Source of the DNA: Stomorhina lunata
Lineage: Eukaryota; Arthropoda; Insecta; Diptera; Rhiniidae
Assembly: GCA_933228675.1 (NCBI GenBank)
Contig: OW121740.1
Location: 4,074,001-4,138,000 of the forward strand
Direction of reading: 5' to 3'
DNA length: 64,000 bases
Shown: one piece after another, positions 33,484 to 45,770 of the stretch
How the letters are laid out: each line of letters opens with the position of its first letter
Numbering within the stretch: the stretch's first letter is position 1
Made by a program: the position numbers and the translations under genes
The notes under the pieces: model-generated
Told to the model about the DNA's origin: nothing
Seen by the model: only the letters and a program-made list of their open reading frames with translations
Databases searched by the model: none

Positions 33484-36035
33484 GTAAGTAGTAACTAACA
33501 CAATTTATTGTTGAAAATAATTTCCTGGAAATATTTTTTGAAGATTTACCATTAGCGGTACTTCAGAAAAAATAGTGTTTTTTTAAGTAAAGGTAAAGAA
33601 AACAGTCCTTGACACCAGTGATGAAATTAATAAGTTCTAAACTATGAAGGGCTGCATTAAGGTCTTTAGATTAAAAAAATATATCGCCATTATATACATA
33701 CATACATGTATTTTTTAACAGACTTAACTGTGTGTATGTTACCATATGTATGTACTACAATGTTCATAATATGTCTTATCATATCATATTGTGTCGTGTT
33801 GTGTTGTATTGTATATTTTAGTTTGTGTTAGTTAAGTGACTCTTTTGTGTAAGCGTCAGCTGTTAAAATATGTGAAATCATGGCCCTAAAAGGCATCACC
33901 TCACATATTAAAACATTTAGCTAGAGGTTCTTTTATTTTTGTATGATTTTCCACCTCTTTATTGTTCTATTATTTTAGAGAAGACATACACAAATACTTC
34001 AACATAAATTTTAACACACATTGTAATAGTATGTTAAATCATTTCCTTTTTGCTGTTTTTTCTTTTATTATAAATTTCTGTTTTATTTTATTTTAATGTT
34101 GGTACAATTGTTTGTGTTTGCCTGAGAACATTGAAAAGGGGAAATGAAAAGTGGCAGTAACAGAAACATTGCTTATATTTAATACTAACACACTTACACC
34201 TACGATTTATATACAATAAACACACACATACACACAATAACTTACACGGAGTGTAAGTTCAACGGAAACAGATTGCAGACAAAAGCTACAAATAAGTTCG
34301 CGCTTCAATGCTAATGAAAAAGATTTAAACAAAAAAAAGAATATGTATATCTAAAATTAAGGATATTTCTATATAAATATTAGCGTATAACACAGAACAA
34401 CAGAGATAGTGCTTCATTTTTCAAACATATTTTCATGATAAATCCAAGTGAAAACCCCAAAGAAGAGGAAACCACATCAAACAAAAGAATGGTTTAACAA
34501 GACATGTGTTCCACTGAATAAAAACTATACAAAAGGCACTTCTTCTTCTTCTCCATCTTCATCTTTACCTTCACGAACAGACAACAATTCCTGAAATAAT
34601 AGGGACTGAAGAGACAAAGACTCGAGTGAGTACGAGCATGCGATTATTTATTATAAGAGAAAGAGAACAAAACAAAACAAAAAAAAAAAGGAAAATAAGG
34701 AAAAAATACTTTATTAGAATTTCACGACATATGCAAAACAATGGGAATTTTCACAAGTATTGCAAACATGTTCAGGCATGTTTTAAATTAAACCCTAACG
34801 AGCACAATTATTCTCGGAAAGAATAAAAAAAAAAACGTGAATGAAAATGAATGAATGGAATACACGCCACTTAACATTTTTAAGTATTTTGTATAAATAT
34901 AAAGAATTTTCTTCTCTTTTCAGTCCTTTTTCATGTTGTAGGTGTCTGTGAAATATTATATAATTATGAATTATGTCTAAAACTTAATTGTTTTTTTCTT
35001 TCATTATATTTATTGTTCTTTTCATTCTTTGAAAATTACCAACAAGATTTTATGCTAAATTTTCTGTTCGATTTTGTTAACTTTTTTTCTACTCTTTTCT
35101 AAATTAAACTTTCAAAACCATTTCCTTTGGCTTTATTTTAATATTTTTGCTTTTGTTTGGTTTTTGAAGAATAAGTTGTAAGAAATTGGTGGAAATGCAA
35201 ATAATTGTCTTCGAAAATCGTATTTTCTTTATTCTTTATATTTTTATAAATTGTTTAAAAAAGGGAGAATAATTGATTTTTTGCACTTAATCATTTTGTT
35301 GTGTCTTCTATTCTTTTCTTTTCACTTAGTTAGTTCGCAGTTTTCAATAAACTTTTTTGCTAGTTTTTATTTTGAAATGTCTTTTCTTTTATATCGGAAA
35401 AAATCTTTAGCTACTTTCTTTTTTCAAAAGTACTAACATTCTTTTAGTCAGGTTTTCAAAGGAATGCAAACTTTTTTGTGGCCACAAGAGTTACATTTTT
35501 AAGACAGTAAATCTTAACACTGCACAGTGGGTTGAAAAAAAATTTGGGGAAATAATTCAAAAACTTTTAAGCGGTAAGCTCAATTATCATGAACATAACT
35601 ATTGAGGAGGAATTAAATATTGAATATGAAATCTTAATTTTTGATATTTTAAAGAAATTTTGTAAATGATTTCAAATGATGGCAGATATATAGGAATTAA
35701 AAAAAAATTAAATCTCCAAAAAAATATTTTTTTATTAAGACTTCATAATTCAATAACAGATTCATTTGTCAATATATTTTAATAAAGTTTTATACTTTTT
35801 GTGGATTTTTTTATGAAAAAAAATTTTTGTTGGCGCCAATCGCACAATTACCAAATTTTTTTTTGAAAATAACCCAAAAACACTTAATAATTCTGATTTT
35901 CAAATATAATTCGCACATAATAATAATAATATATAAACAAAGGGTTAACCATTTCGTGGATTCAAAAGTACAGGACTGGAATTGGACATCTGTTAAAACC
36001 AATTTTTTTTCTTTTCAGTTGAAAGTCTGACGAAA
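33484..36035. other. AT-rich stretch, possibly intronic
   Basis: TATG/TACATA-rich runs (33695-33830) and a CTT-rich tract (34541-34575) are present, with no supported gene. CACAGTGGGTTG at about 35523 resembles a transposon end, but no partner was found. Confidence 0.4.
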
Positions 36036-36606
36036 ATGGATCGTTTAAGTATCACACAACGCATAAAAATGATCAAAGCATACTACAAAAATGGTAATTT
36101 TGCAACAGCCATATATGATGCCTTAAGAGGAGGTTATGGCTTACAAAACCGTCCAACTACGCAAGCAATTGTCAAAATTATGAAGAAATTTGAAGAGACT
36201 ATAATGGTAACAAATATTGTAAGGCCTTTGCATCATCCTTTGGCTCATTCCGCTGAAAATATCGCTGCTGTAAGTGAAAGTGTAGCCGAAGACCCCAATA
36301 TGTTTATTCCTCGTTGTTCTCAGGAAATAGGACTGACTTACGGTACATTCTGGAAGAATACGACTTGGAGAATTTATGATTTCAACAAGACGGTACCACA
36401 TGCCACACTTCTTGAGCGCGTATGGCTTAATTGCAAGCGACATTTTCTGGCCGCGTAATTTCTCGTCGTGACAATATCAACTGGACACGAAGATCATGCG
36501 ATTTGACACCATTATACTTTTTTTGTGGAGCTACGCGGAAGACCGTGTTTATGCAGATAAACTATTAATTCTTGAGTACTTGAAAACCAATATTCGTCAA
36601 GTTAGT
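36036..36606 (+). pseudogene. Internally deleted mariner-type transposase relic (DD41D, rosa-like)
   Basis: ATG 36036 opens an N-terminal helix-turn-helix region (MDRLSITQRIKMIKAYY, then RPTTQAIVKIMKKFEET and SAENIAAVSESVAEDP) typical of insect transposases with the DUF4817-type N-terminus. Near 36345 the sequence jumps, with loss of frame, to the EEYDLENL / FQQDG block, so the section with the first catalytic aspartate is deleted. The second aspartate (QQDG, codon 36389-36391) is present. The third, expected 42 codons later after CDLTPL, is Tyr (TAC 36515-36517). In-frame TGA and TAA stops and a frameshift in the T-run near 36520 follow. The homology ends near KTNIRQV at 36606. Terminal repeats were not found. 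It is non-functional. Confidence 0.85.
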
Positions 36607-37589
36607 CCTTTTTTAAAAATTGTAAATACTTTATATGTCTCTTAACAAGTTTTTGTTATATCGAGATTAAAATGATCGCAAGCGACAGGAAAAATATTGA
36701 TCTTAATTAAACAAAAACGGGGAATGTTTTGGTACATAACATATTTGTTCTTTGTTAGTTTGCTACTTTCGACAACCTAATTAAAAAATTTCCAAATTGT
36801 TTAGAAGTTATGGTGCAAAGTGTTCAAAGTGAAGTTTTTTTAATTTAACTTTAATAACTTTTAAACTAATGGGCAGATTGTGACACAATATGCAGAAATC
36901 AACCAAGAGGTAGTAGGAAATTTAGGCCAATTTTTGGAAACATGTCTGTTTTTAGAACTGTGGCCTCTACACTGGGCCAAAGTTGAGCACCATTGTATGT
37001 AAAACCTATTGGTCCGTTCAACTTTAGCAAATATAAACATGTAGCAAAGATTTTTACACGTTCAAAAACTATTTAAGAAAGAAAGAAAAATAGGCATACT
37101 TTACCACGCTATTTCTAATAGTTTAAGAGATATTTAACGGGATGTCGTTTAAGATTATTAAAATCTAAGGCTTGATATCTTAAAACCTTTTTTTGCACTT
37201 TTTTGGAAAAAACTTCAAAAAAATTATTTCTTTCGAAAATTTAAGTTTCAAAACATATCAGTTTTGGTTGGCTAAAGTTTTTCATAAATTTTTTTTGTGT
37301 GATGATACATTCCTTGAAAATAAAATAAATTTCGTCAAAAAGTTGAAATTTTTTTTCGAATATCTCATAAACTATAGAAGATAAACCATACTTGTGGCAA
37401 TGTTTTTTGTAGATCTCTGCTAGCAGAATTCGTGATTTTTGGATCGTTTTTAATTATTAAAAAACCAAAGTTGCCCTACATTTAGTCTACAGACTAAACA
37501 TTCTAAGGCTAAGCTCGAATACTTCTCTTCAATAGTCATGTGAAATTTGATGATTATTAAGCTTACTGCTAAAAAGTTCTTTAATTATT
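36607..37589. other. AT-rich interval
   Basis: No gene is seen. A 63-codon frame at 37193-37384 is K/F/N-rich and unsupported. Confidence 0.45.
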
Positions 37590-39600
37590 TCCCTAATTTC
37601 TATCCTGATGTCTACTATTTAACTATTGCAAATGTGTCAATCTGATTTGTCTGTATTCTACTAGTATTTTAGATCTTTTATCTGTGAATTCTTAGTTTAT
37701 AATGAGTTAATATTAGAATCTTTTATGATTTATTTATGACTGTCTGTCGTAATGTCAGATGTTGTCTGTTCTAACATATTGATATCTATAGTCTATTTAT
37801 TTGTCCATTTGTCGACAACAATATCTTTAGTATTGCATTTTATTGTACTGATAGACAAACATAAAAATGGACAGATATAGCACAATTATATTATATATAT
37901 CAGTTATATTTTTGTGCGATATCTGCCTGTTTTCCATCTTTTATTAAGACTGATCTTAAGTATATCCATCTGTCTATTTTTTGTCTGTCTGACTTTCAAT
38001 GACACCAACAATATTTTTCTGTTACTGTTTTTACCTGACATTCGATGTAATTCAAAGCGTGTGTCAGCCAATCACTAATATGAAACTAATTATTTTGTAT
38101 TGCAGTTGATTAACGGATCTTAGTCAAATTTATATTCAGATACTTATTACTATCTTATTATCTGTATATTTTTTAATTTGTGGCTGTTGTTTTCTTAAAT
38201 TCTGTCTATTGCACAAGATATGATATGTGGGGTGCGTCTGTAGAGTGTTTTTATTTATGTTTGCCTGACTTATGGTTATACTAACATTCTAAGCGTCTGT
38301 CAGTATCACCAAGTTAAAGATTTTTATTCTTCAAAGTAAACTGTTTTCTTTCAGTCGTCTATTGGTATATTTTTTGATTTGTTGTATATTTTGTAAACAC
38401 TTTCTGTACTGTGTTAGATATAATATCTGACGTTTGTCTGTGACATGTCTAATGTTTGTGTGTATTTTGCATTTGATCTGTCAACCTTAAATAATATGGA
38501 CTATTGATATATAAATTAATCCTTCTGAAATATTGTATTGTTTGTTTGTAAGTTTACATTTGTCAGAGCTATATATTATATCTGACAATTGTCTGTGATA
38601 TGTCAATACTTTGTATACATATTGCACTTCATCTGTCTTCATCAGTACTTACTTAAAACAATATATACCTTTTTATCAAAGATGTAAATAGTTACCTGAG
38701 AAAAAAGTCAACATGCAAACAACTTTTTTTTGTCAGGACACAGCCCTACACTGTCTTATGACTGGCTGTGTTTTCATTTACCGTACGAACAAACTAATAA
38801 TATGCCTTACTTTTAGGTTTTATTAGTTAGTATACAAGCCTCTGGTTTGTCGGTTAATTTGCCGGTCATTTGTTTGTAATAAGATTTGTCTTCGAAGTAT
38901 TTGTATACAATGTACATATGACACTCCGTCTGACAAAATAAAAGTTCTGTTTATGTTTTTTTAGTATATAAGTCTATAAGTCTGTAAATAGGACAGATAA
39001 TCTGTTTTTAGTAAGTCTGACTGTTAACTACCTAATTTGATTTATTTTTTCTTAGGGTCTGTACACTCAGAATATTATGTGGGTAAAAATATTTAATTAT
39101 AGTTAATTCTGTTAGTATGTCTTTCATTTATCTTATTAAGACACCTTCTTATTTTGAAACTTAAATATAATTGAATTTTATGTGTTTGTTTGTTGAGAAC
39201 TTCTTACAAATATATTAGAATTATCGTATGAAAATATATCCATGCAATTTTTTGTGCCAAAAACATTTTTAAAATATAATTAATGTCTGTTGTTTGTCTG
39301 ACACATTTTGTAAGTTGAGTTTTGTGTTTTTGTCTTTCGCTCATCTGAGATGTCTTATGGAACTGTTTATGATCTAACGATATCTATTAGTTATGACCGA
39401 ATATATAAAACTTTGCTAGTTTAATGATTTTTGTTAGTCTATGTTTGTATATGAATTGTATTTTTCTGCTTTATAGCATTTTTCTATTTTTGTCTACGTC
39501 TATTGTGAATCTGCTTTTAATTTTGTCATATCATCTGTCAGTCGCTTGTCTGCTGTAGTATTTTTCTAGTCTGTGATGAGTGGTGTTTCTGTCATGACCA
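37590..39600 (+). repeat. Degenerate TCTG/TGTC-rich tract, ~2 kb
   Basis: TCTGT, GTCTG and CTGTC recur very often on the plus strand (e.g. GACTGTCTGTCGTAATGTCA near 37739, CTGTCTATTTTTTGTCTGTC near 37970), with few complementary CAGA/GACA words. No exact period survives. I read it as a very old, decayed tetranucleotide array or its derivative. Confidence 0.5.
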
Positions 39601-41508
39601 TAAAACTGCACAATATTCGAAAGAATGCAATAAACTTTATACTCAGAAAGCTGCTATTGCCACTTTTATATTCGATTTATCTTTCGTTTACTGCACTAAA
39701 CTGCGTATTCAAATTATAATCCTAAAATAACTTTATTTTCAGAATTTTTTTTCGCCTGCTGCTGTTTTTCTTTTTATTAAATCCTTTGTTTTGTGTTTTT
39801 CAGATTTTTTTTTGCCTGATGTCCTCTTTTCATTAACACTAAATTCTATTGTTTATTTAAACGAGCAAAAAAGAAAATCTTATGCAAGAAAAATAAAGCA
39901 AAAAAAAGCAAATGTTAAGAATTAATTAAGCGAATAAGCAAAAAAGAAAATTCTTTAAGACTTATTTAATTTTGTTGTGTCACTCTTAAAGAAGGCCTTA
40001 CAAATATTTAAATAAAAGAATGTTTAATTTAAGTAATTAAAATACTTAGATAGTTACCCCTTTTTCATTCCTATTCTTTGGCTTTGTAAAGGAAATGGAA
40101 ATGCCTGAAATATCTAAATTGAGTTAAATATTTTTTTATTATATAAATTTGAATTTTTTGCTTAATTTATTGTTGTGTTTTAAGGTTTTTGCGTATAACT
40201 TTATTAAATATTTATTATTAAATATTAAAATTGTTTAAGTAATTATGACAACCACATTCTTGAAATTTTGTTTTAAAGGTAAAAGTTGTAAGTAATTGTA
40301 AATAAAGAGAGAGAGGAAGCGGAAGTTGAATAGAAGCAAGGGAAATAACATAAATTAACTATGAATTTCTTACTTGTCTACTTGGAAACAGTTTGTTTCA
40401 AGAATTTTTCATCAGAATTCTTGGGACAAATTACTGGGTTGTCATTAATGAGAAGTCGGCAAAAATAATTGTCATACTTTCTTTTCTAGGGGCAGGAATT
40501 TTAGATTTTTTTTTCAATTTAAAGTAAATGAAAATTTGCAAAAGAATTTAGAATTTTAAATTAAATTTATGGAGGTTGAAAAAACTTTGCAAAATCGATA
40601 GCAAAATGAAGCTTAAAAATTGTAAAGGCAATGCCTGGGTGTTTTCATTATAAACAACACCATGCAACAAAAATATTTTTTGTCATAAACTATTTTTAGG
40701 AATCAAACCTAAGTCTAAATTCATTTTGAAAATTTTATGAAAATTTGTTTAAGCGATAATCTTTGAATTTTAATTTCATGGTTTTAAAATCATTATAATT
40801 CGTACTTACTCTGTTTTTAAACTAGGGTTCAGAAAATTTTTTTAGTTTTTTTTTAATATTCTAAAATTTGGATTTCAGGATATTATATAAAACAGTCTAC
40901 TTAAAGGGCTTGTGCTATTCTGTTACAAAAGCTCTTAAAAACTTGAAATCAAACGAGCTTTAATATGTGTTGAAAACATATTCGATATTATAAAAATTTA
41001 ATTTAATTTCATATTAAGTCGACATTAAACTTAATCAGAGAATCTTCGAGGAATCTTGTTGCCCAGTGTTATATACATTTTTAATGGAATATTTTGCTTA
41101 TTTTTATTATTATAATCTTTCTTTGAAAATCCCCTGAAAATGTAAACAAAATAAAAGCGCCTTAAAGTAAATAACAAAATTTGTATATTATACCAATTAT
41201 AATTTTAACAAAATTTTCAAACTTTTAATCATTTGTGTAAATGCATAAAACGGTAACTAAACAAGGTCAGCATATCTCGTTATATCCATGTACCTTTCAA
41301 ACAAAAAAAAATATAAAAAAAAATTATAAAATGTAGCAGACTTTTAGGTAAAATAAAAGTCATTGCAAAAAATATTGTTTCTTTTTTCAGGAATTTTAAA
41401 AAGGGATTTAAATATGAAATATTTATTTTGTATTTAATTCTATATAATAAAAACAAACATATTTTTAAAATATGGAAACTTTTAGACATTTTTGTGTATT
41501 TATCTTAG
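39601..41508. other. AT-rich stretch, possibly intronic
   Basis: No gene or clear repeat is seen. The 69-codon minus-strand frame at 41280-41489 is unsupported. Confidence 0.4.
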
Positions 41509-41622
41509 GTTTTGGCTTCTAAGAAGCCAGAGTTGGAGGCAAAGATTTTTGAGGTAGATTTCAGTGTTAGTGAAAAGAATATGGAATTTATAAAATTTGT
41601 ACCTACGTATGCAGGATTATAA
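41509..41622 (+). CDS. Candidate terminal coding exon of an unrecognised protein
   Basis: A good acceptor (TTTTTGTGTATTTATCTTAG, 41489-41508) is followed by 37 open codons and TAA (41620-41622). The other two frames close quickly. The peptide (SKKPELEAKIFEVDFSVSE, then FIKFVPTYAGL) has a protein-like mix of charged and hydrophobic residues, and the DNA is GC-richer than its surroundings. Read from the acceptor it is phase 0, matching the donor at 33483, so the two could form a ~110-residue product across an 8-kb intron; further exons are possible. The family is not recognised. Confidence 0.4.
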   Translation, partial: VLASKKPELEAKIFEVDFSVSEKNMEFIKFVPTYAGL

Positions 41623-42340
41623 CGAAAAAGTATTGTTCCTTAGAAAAGAAAACGAAAAACACAAATCAAAAGGGATTTGATTTTTTCTGCCTTTTGGGTT
41701 CCAGCAGAAAAGCTGATAAAACAGCAAAATGAATAGTAAATGTTTAACTTTTTTCTTTAATTTTAAATACATATAAATAACTAATCATATAAAGGCCATT
41801 TCTAAAAGACTTTTTATGTTGTTTACAGTCTGAAAGAGATAATAACAACATTTAACATGTTTAAGGTAAAAATGAGTTATCCGCTTGAGGACCATGTGAA
41901 AACATAAATCCTTAGGTAAAGTAATAATGAATATAGTATTTGATAAGCTTTGGTATTTGATAAAAAAAATAAAAAATAAAAATTGTGTTGCATAACTTTT
42001 AGGCGGTTTAAACCTATTAGAATTATTTTCGTTTGTTATTTAATATTTCAGCTAAAATATAAGAAGATTTTTTCATCCCATACGTACTTAGATCTTCTAT
42101 TTTCAAAATTGATCGGCTTGCATACTTTTAGGATATTCAAGGAAAAGCTTTAGTTTTGTTTTTAAATGTTATTGCATAGGCTTTAAATTTTTTATCTTTA
42201 TATAATTTTTCACTACCGATATTAATTCATTGCTAAAAGTACTTTTACAAAAAATATTATTGCATACTTTAAGGAGATTCTTGAATTTTTGTTGTTATTG
42301 ATAATTTTAACTTTGAATAAAGCATCCAGAGCTCTTTTAA
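41623..42340. other. AT-rich interval with two GCATACTTTWAGG motifs
   Basis: GCATACTTTTAGG lies at 42120-42132 and GCATACTTTAAGG at 42262-42274, neither in a delimited MITE. No gene is seen apart from the exon candidate upstream. Confidence 0.5.
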
Positions 42341-42575
42341 ATGAAACTCGTGAAAATGAGTATTAAAAGCACTCAGTTGGAATTTGGATGTTAGCAAAGT
42401 CGGTAAAGTCGAATACAAAAACAAGATACACAAAAACAAAATTAAAATCAAAATCCAATTTACAACAACAAAATAGATGGTTCGAGAGAACGAAGAAATA
42501 TAATTTTGAGCATTATTGCCACCACTTTATTATATTTGAAATAAATGTTATAAGGAATATTTTTCGAAATAGAAA
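42341..42575 (-). mobile_element. Terminal segment of an array-bearing element, copy 2 (inverted)
   Basis: Reverse complement of 18810-19078: ATGAAACTCGTGAAAATG starts it, and TCAGTTGGAATTTGGATG and GTTCGAGAGAACGAAGAAAT follow in mirrored order. It leads directly into array D just as copy 1 leads out of array B. Reading frames differ between the copies, arguing against protein coding. Confidence 0.7.
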
Positions 42576-42579
42576 TAAT

Positions 42580-43208
42580 TTTTTTAGATACATATTTATA
42601 ATACAAACATTTTTTTATAGAAAATTTTTCGATAAAAATATTTTTCTGTAAAATTTTCAAAAAAAAAAAAATACATATTTTTAATGCAAACATTTTTTTA
42701 TAGAAAATTTTTAGATAAAAATATTTTTCTGTGAAAATTAAAAAAAAAAAATTTGTCGAACTTTTCGATAAAAATATTTTTCTGTAGAAAAATTTTCTAA
42801 AAAATTTTTGATAAAAAAATTTTCTATAAAAAAATTGTTGATAAAAAAAATGTCTACAAAAAAATTGTTGATAAAAATTTTGTAAAGCAAAATTTTTGAT
42901 GAAAAAATTTTTCAAAAAAATTATAGATAAAAAAATTTCAAAGAATCCAAATTTTTCTTTGAAATTTTTTTTTTATCAATAACTTTTTTTTATAGAAAAA
43001 TTTTTGGTAAAAAAATTTTCTATAGAAAAATGTTTGATAAAAAAAAGAACAATTTTCGAAGGAAAATTTTTTGATAAAAAAAAAATTCTATAGAAAAATA
43101 TTTAATAAAAAAATTTTGACAGAAAATTTTTTGATAAAAGAATTGCTATTGAAAATTTTTTGATAAAAAATTTGCTATTGCAAATTTTTTGATAAAAATA
43201 TTTAAAAA
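42580..43208 (-). repeat. Minisatellite D (~29-30-bp unit)
   Basis: Units combine TTTTTTATAGAAAATTTTT with GATAAAAATATTTTTCTGT. Its first ~100 bp is the reverse complement of the end of array B (ATTTTTATCGAAAAATTTTC). Decay increases toward 43208, where a DINE fragment begins. Confidence 0.85.
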
Positions 43209-43395
43209 CATGAAAGAAAGTGCTATAGTCGGTCAAGCCATCACCACTGAGGTCAAAGGTGTTCTTTTTCCTGTATAAAGACAAATATTTGCAAAATTTT
43301 GCCATCATACAAACATTTTCTCAAAACTTATATATTTAAGCTGTTTCCGTAATTTAGACTTATATGAGAGCTAGAGTCAAATGTGAAAAGAAAAG
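43209..43395 (+). mobile_element. DINE-like element, 5' fragment
   Basis: CATGAAAGAAAGTGCTATAG, then TCGGTCAAGCC, matches the family start but lacks ~19 bases (the CGACCATACGATACCCTTC segment). GGTGTTCTTTTTCCTGTATA onward matches 63298. It is truncated after ~185 bp. Confidence 0.75.
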
Positions 43396-43490
43396 TATTA
43401 ATTTTTCTTAATTTCCTAAATGTATGCTTCAATTTTTTAGATTGATTACGAATATGGATACAATTGTGGTATTCGATATAAATAAAGACC

Positions 43491-43813
43491 TTGGGGCAAA
43501 CTATGGCATTCGATATCGATCAAAATCTTAGATATTTTCAAAACATTTGTATAGCATACTTTAAGGATAATCAAAATCTTTTAAAAGTTGTTCAGTTTAC
43601 AATATTTTTTTGAAGTTATTTACCAAAAGATGAATAATAGTAGAAGAGTTTTAATTGAACAATATTTATTTTTAAATACGAATCAAAATGGATACCAAAT
43701 TTCAATAAACTTTTTGCATCGAAGTAGCTTTGAACATCCCTAAAGTATACTTCGCAATATTTGCTTAAAAGTCTGAGTTTTTGATCGATATCGAATGCGG
43801 TAATTTGGCCCCA
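43491..43813 (-). mobile_element. M1 MITE copy, reverse orientation
   Basis: It starts TTGGGGCAAACTATGGCATT and ends GAATGCGGTAATTTGGCCCC. GCATACTTTAAGG lies at 43554-43566. A stray left-terminus fragment (GGTATTCGATATAAATAAAG) sits just upstream at about 43468. Confidence 0.85.
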
Positions 43814-44136
43814 GAGGGCAAATTATGGCATTCGATATCGATCGAAATCTTAGATATTTTCAAAACATTTGTGTAGCATACTTTAAGGATAATCAAGATT
43901 ATTTAAAAGATGCACAGTTTGCTATATTTTTTTGAAGTTATTTGCCAAAAGATGAACAATAGTAAAAGAGTTTTAATTGAACAATATTTATTTTTAAATA
44001 CGAATCAAAATGGATACAAAATTTCAATAAACTTTTTGCATCGAAGTAACTTTAAACAGCGCTAAAGTATACTTCACGATATTTGCTTAAAAGTCTGAGT
44101 TTTCGATCGAAATTGAATGCGGTAATTTGGCCCCTG
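43814..44136 (-). mobile_element. M1 MITE copy, reverse orientation, tandem with previous
   Basis: It begins AGAGGGCAAATTATGGCATT immediately after the preceding copy and ends GCGGTAATTTGGCCCCTG. It is very similar to its neighbour along the whole length, including GCATACTTTAAGG at 43876-43888, so this looks like a tandem duplication of one insertion. Confidence 0.85.
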
Positions 44137-45770
44137 AAAATTAAAAATCATATTGTATATTTCTAGGAATTTCCAAAAATAAAATATTTTTACAAGCCAA
44201 ATTTTTAATCTATTACAGAAAAAATCCCAAAATTTGGCAACATGTTTTAAAAAATTTCCTCCAAACCCGGTGTGACAGTAAAATTTATTTTTTTTATTTG
44301 AAAATGTTTCTCTTGCTAAAGGGTTAAAATCTAATTTTCGAGGTTTTGAAAAATACATTTCCTTATCCACTATTTGTTCTGTTTTCTAAAAAACTGTTTA
44401 CTGAAAAAATTCGACATACTTTTACAAGGCTTGAAAGCAAACATGAAACCAACAAAAAATGTTTTACTTTCAAATCTACAAAAAAATAAAGAAAACTAGA
44501 TATTTTCATGCTTGACTATTCGCAAAACGAGAGAAATAAAAGAAAAGTAACCCGCTTTTTTCCCAGCCATTTCAGTGTTTAGATATAAACTTATTTTTTT
44601 TGCTAAGAGCTAGGGAGTTTGCTACTCTAAGTTTATTTTTTTTAATTTAACGTGGAGGAGCTCTTGTGCTATAATGAAAATCTAACCCTCTAGCGGGGAT
44701 AGATATGAGAGTATGTACAAGTAATCAGAATCAGTTTCGCCTGTTATTCACTTGAGTTCAGCCGCATGTGAAAGTGTAGATTTGCTCAAATGGAAAATGG
44801 GACTAAATTTTGTATTTATTTAAAGTTGTATACAAAACAGAAAATCAACAACGACAAGCAAAGCTATAGACTAAAAGTAAATGTGTTTGTAGGGATTATG
44901 ATGGTTAAAGTCTGATGAGGGCTGTGAAGGAGTTAAATAAAGTGAAAAAATGTTAAGCAGACACAAAGAAAATGTTAATATGTTTGAGGAAATTTTAGGG
45001 TTTTAGATTTAATATCCCTGAGGCAGTACTTTTAATCAGTAATCAAAATACTTAGCTTAAGCTGGGAGCACTTCAGGAAGCACTTGTTTGCCATTTACTC
45101 AGTAATGAATATTTTAGGTCTTTTAGTCCGATAATTTGAGTTAGAATACTTATCTATACTATAAGCTTAAAAACTTGCGTAATGAGTTAGAAATCTGCTG
45201 CCCCCTATACTATACCCTACATTTGCTTTCTACAAATGCGTCTTATCGATTGATATTAAATACCTTAATTCGGCCTCAGCTTTCTTTTTGAGCTTTAATT
45301 AAGCAACAAACTAGGAAAAAAAGTTTAATTCACTTTTCATATACTTAAGAAATAATACGTGATCATTAAAGCAATTATTAACAATGTTTTAAACATCAAA
45401 AACATATAAAACGTGTGGAAAATTTCAAAACTTTTGACACGTCGATTTTTTTTGTGTCTTGGACAGGAAAGAAAAAAGTTTGGAAAAATTTTGTGTAACA
45501 AATGCGAAAATGAGCAACTTTATTTATCCTTGAGTTCAATAGAAAATTATTGTTTAGTTGTAGAATAAATTAATTGAACACATTTATATCAACTAAAGAA
45601 CCTTTAGCAAAAGTAAAAGGAATAATTCGTTAAATAAACGTGAGAGAAAAAGTTAAGGCCAAGAGCAAGGGATTACTAGAACTGATTGTGATGCTTTAGT
45701 TATTAGTTGTAGAAGTTTTCCATTAATACAGAAGGATTTTTAAAATCAAGATGAAAATTTTTCTTTATAA
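44137..45770. other. AT-rich stretch, no gene seen
   Basis: A 98-codon minus-strand frame (44074-44370) overlaps the MITE end and has no domain. Nothing else is recognised. Confidence 0.5.

Noticed and set aside
42460..42915. 151-codon minus-strand frame
   Set aside because: Mostly array D read through; its first part overlaps the terminal segment, whose other copy is not open in a matching frame.
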